64,000 nucleotides of DNA from Salipiger bermudensis. GTDB taxonomy: Bacteria; Pseudomonadota; Alphaproteobacteria; Rhodobacterales; Rhodobacteraceae. Shown piece by piece: positions 8,003 to 15,284 of the stretch (position 1 is its first letter; each line of letters begins with the position of its first letter). The position numbers were made by a program, and so were the translations under genes. The notes under the pieces were generated by a model that did not search any database, was not told the DNA's origin, and saw only the letters and a list, made by a program, of their open reading frames with translations. The stretch covers positions 62,001 through 126,000 of the forward strand of contig NZ_JAIUZY010000003.1 in NCBI RefSeq assembly GCF_020171625.1, read 5' to 3'.

Positions 8003-9364
8003 ATGAAGACCCTTCTTCTCGCACTGACCGCCACCACGGCGCTTTCCGCGCCCCTGCTGGCGAAGGATCTCGAAAAGGACGAGCTGACCTTCGGCTTCAT
8101 CAAGCTGACCGACATGGCCCCGCTCGCCGTGGCCTACGAACAGGGCTATTTCCTCGACGAGGGCCTGTTCGTCACGCTCGAGGCGCAGGCCAACTGGAAG
8201 GTCCTGCTCGACGGGGTGATCGACGGCCAGCTCGACGGCGCGCATATGCTCGCCGGGCAGCCGCTCGCCGCCACCATCGGCTACGGCACCGAGGCGCATA
8301 TCGTCACGCCCTTCTCGATGGATCTCAACGGCAACGGCATCACCGTCAGCACCGCCGTCTGGGACGAGATGAAGCCCAACATCCCGACCGATGCCGACGG
8401 CCTGCCGCAGCACCCGATCAGCGCCGCGGCCCTCGCCCCGGTTGTCGAGACGTACCGCGCCGAGGGCAAGCCCTTCAACATGGGCATGGTGTTCCCGGTC
8501 TCGACCCACAATTACGAGCTGCGCTACTGGCTCGCCGCCGGCGGGCTCGAGCCCGGCTACTACTCGCCCGACAACGTCACCGGCCAGATCGGCGCCGACG
8601 TGCTGCTCTCGGTGACCCCGCCGCCGCAGATGCCCGCCACCCTCGAGGCCGGCACGATCTATGGCTACTGCGTCGGCGAGCCATGGAACCAGGCGGCGGT
8701 ATTCAAGGGCATCGGCGTGCCGGTGATCACCGATTACGAGCTCTGGAAGAACAACCCCGAGAAGGTGTTCGGCCTCACCGCCGAATTCGCCGAGGAGAAC
8801 CCCAACACCACCAAGGCTGTCGTCAAGGCGCTGATCCGCGCCGCCATGTGGCTCGACGAGAACGACAACGCCAACCGTATGGAGGCGGTCGAGATGCTGT
8901 CTAAGCCGGAATACGTGGGCGCCGATGCCGAGGTGATCGCCAACTCGATGACCGGCACCTTCGAGTACGAAAAGGGTGACGTGCGCGAGGTGCCCGATTT
9001 CAACGTCTTCTTCCGCTACAATGCCACCTACCCGTTCTACTCCGACGCGGTCTGGTACCTGACTCAGATGCGCCGCTGGGGCCAGATCGCCGAGGCCAAG
9101 CCCGATAGCTGGTACGATGAGGTCGCGAAGTCGGTCTACAAGCCCGGGATCTATCTCGAGGCCGCGCGGGCGCTGGTCGACGAGGGGCTGGCCCGCGAGG
9201 CCGACTTCCCGTGGGACAGCGACGGCTACAAGGAGGCGACCCCCGCCGCCGATATCATCGACGGCATTCCCTATGACGGCCGCACCCCCAACGCCTATCT
9301 CGAGAGCCTGCCGATCGGCCTGAAAGGCGAGCAGACCGTCGTGGGCAACGAGATCCAGGGCTGA
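8003..9364 (+). CDS. nrtA: Nitrate ABC transporter substrate-binding protein
   Basis: A 453-residue periplasmic nitrate/nitrite-binding protein of the CmpA/NrtA family. It begins with a signal peptide ([20 protein letters not shown]) and contains [37 protein letters not shown] and [19 protein letters not shown]. It is the first structural gene after the attenuator leader, so its expression should depend on NasT-mediated read-through. A structured 160-base spacer separates it from nrtB, which may help keep the binding protein in excess over the membrane subunits. Confidence 0.95.
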   Translation: MKTLLLALTATTALSAPLLAKDLEKDELTFGFIKLTDMAPLAVAYEQGYFLDEGLFVTLEAQANWKVLLDGVIDGQLDGAHMLAGQPLAATIGYGTEAHIVTPFSMDLNGNGITVSTAVWDEMKPNIPTDADGLPQHPISAAALAPVVETYRAEGKPFNMGMVFPVSTHNYELRYWLAAGGLEPGYYSPDNVTGQIGADVLLSVTPPPQMPATLEAGTIYGYCVGEPWNQAAVFKGIGVPVITDYELWKNNPEKVFGLTAEFAEENPNTTKAVVKALIRAAMWLDENDNANRMEAVEMLSKPEYVGADAEVIANSMTGTFEYEKGDVREVPDFNVFFRYNATYPFYSDAVWYLTQMRRWGQIAEAKPDSWYDEVAKSVYKPGIYLEAARALVDEGLAREADFPWDSDGYKEATPAADIIDGIPYDGRTPNAYLESLPIGLKGEQTVVGNEIQG

Positions 9365-9447
9365 TGTCGCTTCGGGGAGGTGACCGCCGGGCGCACCCCG
9401 AGACGACGCCGCCCCCTTCCGAGACAACTCCGAGACAGACCGCGGGA

Positions 9448-9491
9448 CGGTGGGTGGGGCGATGCGCCCCGGGCGCGAGCGCCGCCCACCG
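9448..9491 (+). promoter_or_regulatory. Intercistronic RNA three-way junction between nrtA and nrtB
   Basis: A closing stem CGGTGGG / CCCACCG (9448-9454 with 9485-9491) encloses two hairpins: GGGGCG-ATG-CGCCCC (9456-9470) and GGCGC-GA-GCGCC (9472-9483). All three stems are perfect. No T run follows, so it is more likely an mRNA processing or stability element than a terminator. Confidence 0.6.
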
Positions 9492-9524
9492 CCCCGATCC
9501 ATCCAACCGCCGAGGACACCTCAG

Positions 9525-10607
9525 ATGACAACCGTCGATCCTGACTACGCCCGTGAGGCCGAGCGCGACGCCCGCCGGGCGCGCCTGTTCACCCGCATCA
9601 ACAAGGCCGACGCCTGGTTCCGCGTTCTGGGCCTGTCGTGGATCACCCCAGTCCTGAAAGCCGCCGCAGGCGACAACCCCAAGGCCCAGATGAAGGACAT
9701 CTGGCTGCTGCTCGGCGTGCCGCTTCTGGCCATCGCGGGCTTCCTGCTGCTCTGGGGCACGCTGGCGCCGAGGGTCGAGACCTCGCTCGGCGCGGTCCCC
9801 GGCCCGGCGCAGGTCTGGCACGAGGCGGTGCTCCTGCACGAGGATGCGCAGGCCAAGGCCGCGAAACGCGACAAGTTCGAGACCATGGTGGCGGCGCGCA
9901 ACGAAAAGCTCATCGCCGCCGGCAAGGCCGACCAGGTCAAGGACATCGCCTATACCGGCGCGCCGAGCTATTACGAACAGATCTGGACCTCGATCAAGAC
10001 GGTGTTCTTCGGCTTCCTGATCGGCTCCTGCGTGGCGATCCCGCTGGGCATCCTCGCCGGCCTCTCGCCCTATGCCAACTCCGCCATCAACCCGCTGGTG
10101 CAGATCTTCAAGCCGGTCTCGCCGCTGGCATGGCTGCCGATCGTGACGATGATCATCTCCGCCGCCGTCGCCACCAATGACGGGCTGTTCTCCAAGTCCT
10201 TCCTGATCTCGGCGATCACCGTGACGCTGTGCTCGCTCTGGCCGACGCTGATCAACACCGCGCTCGGCGTTGCCTCGATCGACCGGGATCTGGTCGCCGT
10301 CTCCAAGGTGCTCAAGATGAACACCCGCACCAAGATCACCAAGCTGGTGCTGCCCAGCGCCCTGCCGCTCATCTTCACCGGTCTGCGCCTGTCGCTCGGG
10401 GTTGGCTGGATGGTCCTGATCGCCGCCGAGATGCTGGCCCAGAACCCCGGCCTCGGCAAGTTCGTCTGGGACGAGTTCCAGAACGGCTCCTCCTCATCGC
10501 TGGCCAAGATCATGGTCGCGGTGTTCACCATCGGCATCATCGGCTTCCTGCTCGATCGCGTGATGTACGCGCTGCAATCCCTCTTCACCTTCTCGAACAC
10601 CCGCTGA
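9525..10607 (+). CDS. nrtB: Nitrate ABC transporter permease
   Basis: A 360-residue inner-membrane permease of the BPD transport family with a transmembrane segment near residue 65 (LLGVPLLAIAGFLLLWGTL). An extended loop follows (about residues 85-145) before the conserved core: IKTVFFGFLIGSCVAIPLGIL, KPVSPLAWLPIVTMI, the EAA-like loop around VLPSALPLIFTGLRLSLGVGWM, and a closing hydrophobic segment. The frame opens at 9450, but MTTVDPD at 9525 follows a GAGGACACCTCAG ribosome site and is the better start. It works with nrtA and the fused ATPase nrtCD. Confidence 0.93.
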   Translation: MTTVDPDYAREAERDARRARLFTRINKADAWFRVLGLSWITPVLKAAAGDNPKAQMKDIWLLLGVPLLAIAGFLLLWGTLAPRVETSLGAVPGPAQVWHEAVLLHEDAQAKAAKRDKFETMVAARNEKLIAAGKADQVKDIAYTGAPSYYEQIWTSIKTVFFGFLIGSCVAIPLGILAGLSPYANSAINPLVQIFKPVSPLAWLPIVTMIISAAVATNDGLFSKSFLISAITVTLCSLWPTLINTALGVASIDRDLVAVSKVLKMNTRTKITKLVLPSALPLIFTGLRLSLGVGWMVLIAAEMLAQNPGLGKFVWDEFQNGSSSSLAKIMVAVFTIGIIGFLLDRVMYALQSLFTFSNTR

Positions 10608-10629
10608 GCCGGGTTCGTGGGGAGGCCCC

Positions 10630-10737
10630 AGCGCTCAAGTAGCGACGCGATAGCGCGACGCATCAAGCGCTCAAGCAGCGAAGCGATAGCGCAAGCAAAC
10701 CAGCGCTCATGTAGCAAAGCGATGGCGCAAAAGGATA
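10630..10737. repeat. Three 36-bp imperfect tandem repeats before nrtCD
   Basis: Units start at 10630, 10666 and 10702, each beginning AGCGCTCAAG or a close variant and containing AGCGAAGCGATAGCGC or a variant. GCGCT and AGCGC within each unit can pair. The period is exactly 36, so the frame of nrtCD stays open through all copies (12-residue repeats beginning RSSSDAIARR). The real start of nrtCD is probably downstream at 10743. Confidence 0.85.
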
Positions 10738-10742
10738 CCTCA

Positions 10743-12437
10743 ATGAGCATTCTCAAGTTCGAAAACGTCTCGAAGAGCTTCGGCGAAGGCACCCGCAGAA
10801 CCGACGTCCTCAAGGACATCGATCTCGAGGTCAGGGAGGGCGAGTTCCTCGTGCTTCTGGGCTTCTCCGGCAGCGGCAAGACCACGCTGATCAACCTGAT
10901 GGCCGGGCTCGAGACCCCCACGAAGGGCCGCGTCACCTTCAAGGGCGCCGAGATCGACGGCCCCGGCCCCGAGCGCGGCGTGATCTTCCAGAGCTATGCG
11001 CTGATGCCGTGGCTCACGGTGAACGGCAACGTGCAGCTCGCGCTCGACAGCGTCTTCCCGAAGATGCCCAGCGCCGAGAAGGCGGCCACCGTCGCCAAAT
11101 ACGTCAGCATGGTCGGCCTCTCCCACGCCGCCACCCGCCGCCCGGCAGAGCTTTCGGGCGGGATGCGCCAGCGCGTCAACGTGGCCCGCGCGCTCGCCAT
11201 GAACCCGGAGGTTCTGCTGCTCGACGAGCCGCTCTCGGCGCTCGATGCGCTGACCCGCGCCAATCTGGCCGACGAGATCGAGCAGATCTGGGAGCAGGAC
11301 AAGAAGACCTGCGTGCTGATCACCAACGTCGTCGACGAGGCCATCCTGCTGGCCGACCGCATCATCGCGCTCAACCCCGACGGCACGCTCGGCACCGAGT
11401 TCCCGGTGCGCCTCCCGCGCCCCCGCGACCGCGGCGAGATGAACCATGACGAGACCTTCAAGCGCCTGCGCGCCGAGGTCACCACCTACCTGATGGACGT
11501 GGGCATCGAGGCCAAGACCGAGGGCAGCCGCAACCTGCCCGACGTGACGCCGATCCACGGGCTCGCACCGGATGTCCCGGCAGCGGTCGCCAAGGCGCAG
11601 GACGGCATGATCGAGGAGCGCTTCCTCGACTTCTCGCAGCTGCACAAGGTCTATCCCACCCCCAAGGGGCCGCTGACGGTGGTCGAGGACTTCAACCTCA
11701 AGGTCAACAGGGGCGAGTTCATCTCGCTGATCGGCCATTCGGGCTGCGGCAAGTCCACCGTGCTGACCATGGCCGCGGGCCTCAACAGCATCTCGAAGGG
11801 CGGCATCCGTCTCGATGGGCGCCATGTCGAGGGCGCCGATCCCGAGCGCGCCGTGGTGTTCCAGTCGCCCAACCTCTTCCCGTGGCTCACCGCGCGGGAG
11901 AACTGCGCCATCGGGGTCGACAAGGTCTATCCCAGGGCCTCCCGGGCCGAGCGGCAGGAGGTGGTGGAGTATTATCTCGAACGCGTCGGGCTGGCCGATG
12001 CCATGGATCGCGGCGCCGCCGAGATGTCGAACGGCATGAAGCAGCGCGTCGGCATCGCCCGCGCCTTTGCCCTCTCGCCGAAGCTGCTGCTGCTCGACGA
12101 GCCCTTCGGGATGCTCGACAGCCTGACCCGCTGGGAGCTGCAGGAGGTGCTGATGGAGGTCTGGTCGCGCACCAAGGTGACCGCGATCTGCGTCACCCAC
12201 GATGTCGACGAGGCGATCCTGCTGGCCGACCGCGTGGTGATGATGACCAACGGCCCGCAGGCCACCATCGGCAAGATCGTTGATGTCGACCTGCCGCGCC
12301 CGCGAACCCGCAAGGCGCTGCTCGAACACCCCGATTACTACCTCTACCGCGAGCAGGTGCTGACCTTCCTCGAAGAGTACGAGCACGGCTCCAAGCCCAG
12401 ACCCCAACCGGCCGCCAAGGCCATCGCAGCGGAGTGA
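10743..12437 (+). CDS. Nitrate ABC transporter, fused two-domain ATPase (NrtC-NrtD type)
   Basis: A 564-residue protein with two complete ABC ATPase domains in one chain. Domain 1 has Walker A GFSGSGKTT near residue 40, signature LSGGMRQRVNVARAL near 137, Walker B LLLDEPLSALD near 160, and VLITNVVDEAILLADR with Asn where the H-loop His is expected. Domain 2 has GHSGCGKST near 331, a degenerate signature MSNGMKQRVGIARAF near 427, LLLLDEPFGMLD, and VTHDVDEAILLADR with His. A normal signature is thus combined with a normal H-loop only across domains, implying one competent and one degenerate ATP site. The start at 10743 follows AAAAGGATACCTCA. The upstream in-frame GTG at 10617 runs through tandem repeats. 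Confidence 0.93.
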   Translation: MSILKFENVSKSFGEGTRRTDVLKDIDLEVREGEFLVLLGFSGSGKTTLINLMAGLETPTKGRVTFKGAEIDGPGPERGVIFQSYALMPWLTVNGNVQLALDSVFPKMPSAEKAATVAKYVSMVGLSHAATRRPAELSGGMRQRVNVARALAMNPEVLLLDEPLSALDALTRANLADEIEQIWEQDKKTCVLITNVVDEAILLADRIIALNPDGTLGTEFPVRLPRPRDRGEMNHDETFKRLRAEVTTYLMDVGIEAKTEGSRNLPDVTPIHGLAPDVPAAVAKAQDGMIEERFLDFSQLHKVYPTPKGPLTVVEDFNLKVNRGEFISLIGHSGCGKSTVLTMAAGLNSISKGGIRLDGRHVEGADPERAVVFQSPNLFPWLTARENCAIGVDKVYPRASRAERQEVVEYYLERVGLADAMDRGAAEMSNGMKQRVGIARAFALSPKLLLLDEPFGMLDSLTRWELQEVLMEVWSRTKVTAICVTHDVDEAILLADRVVMMTNGPQATIGKIVDVDLPRPRTRKALLEHPDYYLYREQVLTFLEEYEHGSKPRPQPAAKAIAAE

Positions 12438-12442
12438 CCAAG

Positions 12443-14878
12443 ATGGCGAAGAAACTCATCGTGATCGGTGCCGGCATGGCCTCGGGCCGGTTGCTCGAAC
12501 ACCTGCTCGAGGCCGATCCCGGCGCCTATGACATCACGCTCTTCAACGCCGAGCCGCGCGGCAACTACAACCGCATCATGCTCTCGCCGGTGCTCTCGGG
12601 CGAGAAGAGCTTTGCCGAGATCGTCACCCATGACGACGACTGGTACGGCACAAACAGGGTGACCTGCCGGTTCGGCGAGAGGGTCATGAGCGTCGACACC
12701 GCGCGCAAGGTCGTGGTCGGCGAGAAGGGCGAGGTGGCCTATGACAAGCTGGTCTTCGGCACCGGCTCCTCGGCCTTCATCATCCCCTGCCCCGGCCATG
12801 ACCTGCCCGGCGTGGTGGCCTTCCGCGATCTCGAAGACACCACCGCGATGACCGAGGCCGCCGCCAGGCCGGGCGCGAAGGCGGTGGTGATCGGCGGCGG
12901 CCTGCTCGGGCTCGAGGCGGCGGCGGCGCTGCGGCTGCGCGGCATGGAGGTCACCGTGCTGCACATCGCCTCCCACCTGATGGAGCGCCAGCTCGATCCG
13001 GCGGCGGGGTACCTCCTGAAGAAGGATCTGGAAAAGCGCGGCATCACCGTGATGCTCGAGGCCTCGACGCAGGAGATCAAGGGCGACGGCCGGGTCGAGA
13101 GCGTCCTGCTGGCCGACGGCACCGAGCTGCCCTGCGACATCGTCTGCATGGCGGTGGGCATCCGCCCGGCGGTGAAGCTGGCGCAGGACAGCGGCATCGC
13201 CTGCGGCCGCGCCATCAAGGTCGACGCGCAGATGCGCACCGAGACGCCGGATGTCTTTGCCGTGGGCGAATGCGTCGAGTTCGAGGGCGCCCTCTTCGGC
13301 CTCGTCGCGCCGCTCTACGATCAGGCCAAGGTGCTGGCGAAGACCCTGCTCGGGCAGGAAGAGACCTTCGCCATGCGCGAGCTGTCGACCAAGCTCAAGG
13401 TCACCGGCTGCGACCTGTTCTCGGCGGGCGATTTCGCCGACGGCCCGGGCCGCGAGGACATCGTCTACCGCGATCCCGCCCGTGGCATCTACAAGCGGCT
13501 CGTGATCGAGGCGGACAGGCTCATTGGCGCGGTGATGTATGGCGACACCGCCGACGGCAACTGGTTCTTCGGCCTGATCAAGGACGGCACCGACATCTCG
13601 GAGATGCGCGAGACGCTGATCTTCGGGCCGTCGTATCAGGGAGGCGCCTCCGCGGACCCTCTGTCAGCCGTTGCAGCATTGCCGCCTGAGGCGGAGATCT
13701 GCGGCTGCAACGGCGTATGCAAGGGCGATATCGTGGCCGCCATCGCGGGCGGCGCCACCGATCTCGGGGCCATCAAGGCCACCACCAAGGCCAGTGCCTC
13801 CTGCGGCACCTGCACCGGGCTGGTCGAGCAGGTGCTCTCGGTCACGCTGGGCGACGACTTCGTGCTGCCCACGGCGCAGCCGGTCTGCGGCTGCACCGAG
13901 CTCACGCATGAAGACGTGCGCCGGCTGATCAAGGCGCAGGCGCTGAAATCGCAGGAGGCGGTGTGGCAGGAGCTGGGCTGGAAAACCCGAAACGGCTGCC
14001 ATGTCTGCCGCCCGGCGGTGAACTTCTACCTGCTGGCGGACTGGCCGCTCGACTACACCGACGACCCGCAGAGCCGCTTCGTCAACGAGCGCAACCACGC
14101 CAACATCCAGAAGGACGGCACCTATAGCGTGATGCCGCGCATGTGGGGCGGCATGACCACGCCGCAGGAGCTCATCGCCATCGCGCAGGCGGCGGAGAAA
14201 TACGGCGCCACCGTCAAGGTCACCGGTGGCCAGCGCATCGATCTGCTGGGCGTCAGGAAAGAGGACCTGCCGGCGATCTGGCACGATCTCAACGAGGCAG
14301 GCATGGTCTCGGGCCACGCCTACACCAAGGGTCTGCGCACGGTGAAGACCTGCGTCGGCTCCGACTGGTGCCGCTTCGGCACGCAGGACAGCACCGGGCT
14401 CGGCATCAAGCTGGAGAAGAAGCTCTGGGGGTCGTGGACGCCGCACAAGGTCAAGCTCGGCGTCTCGGGCTGTCCGCGCAACTGCGCCGAGGCGACCTGC
14501 AAGGATGTCGGCATCATCTGCGTCGACAGCGGCTACCAGATCGGCGTCGCCGGTGCCGCCGGCATGGACGTGAAGGAGACCGAGCGCCTTGTCGACGTGC
14601 CGACAGAGAATGAGGCCATCGAGTGGACCACCGCCTTCGTGCAGCTCTACCGCGAGCACGCGAGGTATCTCGACCGGCCCTACAAATGGGTCGCCAAGGT
14701 CGGGCTCGACTGGGTCAAGGAGGTGCTCTCGGACGACGCCGAGCGCCGGGCACTGGTCGCGCGGTTCGACGTCTCGCAAAGCGTCTACCAGACCGATCCG
14801 TGGGCCGAGCGGGCCGAGCCGGAGGCGGCGCGCCGTTTCCAGCCGCTTGCCGACCTTACCCTCAGGGCGGCGGAATGA
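12443..14878 (+). CDS. nirB: Assimilatory nitrite reductase large subunit NirB
   Basis: An 811-residue siroheme/Fe-S/FAD enzyme reducing nitrite to ammonium with NAD(P)H. Order of features: FAD-binding GAGMASGR at the N-terminus; a second dinucleotide site VIGGGLLGLEAA near 150; two BFD-like [2Fe-2S] segments (CGCNGVCKG...CGTCTG near 417-455, and CGCTEL...CHVC near 482-520); and a C-terminal siroheme/[4Fe-4S] module with KTCVGSDWCRFG near 636 and VSGCPRNCAEA near 675. A GTG at 12434 overlaps the nrtCD stop, but the ATG at 12443, preceded by GGAGTGACCAAG, is preferred. It acts with NirD downstream. Confidence 0.96.
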   Translation: MAKKLIVIGAGMASGRLLEHLLEADPGAYDITLFNAEPRGNYNRIMLSPVLSGEKSFAEIVTHDDDWYGTNRVTCRFGERVMSVDTARKVVVGEKGEVAYDKLVFGTGSSAFIIPCPGHDLPGVVAFRDLEDTTAMTEAAARPGAKAVVIGGGLLGLEAAAALRLRGMEVTVLHIASHLMERQLDPAAGYLLKKDLEKRGITVMLEASTQEIKGDGRVESVLLADGTELPCDIVCMAVGIRPAVKLAQDSGIACGRAIKVDAQMRTETPDVFAVGECVEFEGALFGLVAPLYDQAKVLAKTLLGQEETFAMRELSTKLKVTGCDLFSAGDFADGPGREDIVYRDPARGIYKRLVIEADRLIGAVMYGDTADGNWFFGLIKDGTDISEMRETLIFGPSYQGGASADPLSAVAALPPEAEICGCNGVCKGDIVAAIAGGATDLGAIKATTKASASCGTCTGLVEQVLSVTLGDDFVLPTAQPVCGCTELTHEDVRRLIKAQALKSQEAVWQELGWKTRNGCHVCRPAVNFYLLADWPLDYTDDPQSRFVNERNHANIQKDGTYSVMPRMWGGMTTPQELIAIAQAAEKYGATVKVTGGQRIDLLGVRKEDLPAIWHDLNEAGMVSGHAYTKGLRTVKTCVGSDWCRFGTQDSTGLGIKLEKKLWGSWTPHKVKLGVSGCPRNCAEATCKDVGIICVDSGYQIGVAGAAGMDVKETERLVDVPTENEAIEWTTAFVQLYREHARYLDRPYKWVAKVGLDWVKEVLSDDAERRALVARFDVSQSVYQTDPWAERAEPEAARRFQPLADLTLRAAE

Positions 14879-14951
14879 GCGCCGCGCCTCGCCAGACCTG
14901 CCGCCCCGGCCTTCGGGGCGGCTTCCCCATCTCGCAAGCGGAGACAGGCCA

Positions 14952-15284
14952 ATGAGCTGGATCGACATCGGACATATCGACGACGTGCCGCTGCGCGGCG
15001 CCCGGCTGGTCAGGACGGAGGTCGGTTGCGTGGCGATCTTCCGCACCGACGCCGCCGAGGTCTTTGCCGCCTCCAACACCTGCCCGCACAAGCGCGGACC
15101 GTTGTCAGAGGGCATCGTTCACGGGCAGAAAGTGACCTGCCCGCTGCACAACTGGGTGTTCGATCTCAACACCGGCGAGGCGCAGGGCGCCGACGAGGGC
15201 CGCATCGACACCTACCCGGTGCGGCTCGAGGGCGGGCGCATCCTGCTCGACGGCACGGCGGTCTCGCGACGGAGCGCGGCGTGA
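14952..15284 (+). CDS. nirD: Nitrite reductase small subunit NirD, Rieske-type
   Basis: A 110-residue Rieske-fold protein with the cluster motifs CPHKRGPLSEG (C-x-H) near residue 44 and CPLHNWVFDLNTG (C-x-x-H) near 63. NirD is the small subunit of NAD(P)H nitrite reductase. A longer frame extends upstream inside nirB, but MSWIDIGHID at 14952 matches the family start and length. The 73-base gap from nirB is tight, and the stop codon overlaps the ATG of nasA at 15284. Confidence 0.94.
   Translation: MSWIDIGHIDDVPLRGARLVRTEVGCVAIFRTDAAEVFAASNTCPHKRGPLSEGIVHGQKVTCPLHNWVFDLNTGEAQGADEGRIDTYPVRLEGGRILLDGTAVSRRSAA

Noticed and set aside
10617-10742. GTG 10617 as the start of the nitrate ATPase
   Set aside because: It would add repeat-encoded residues, and the ATG at 10743 has a proper ribosome site and matches the ABC domain start.
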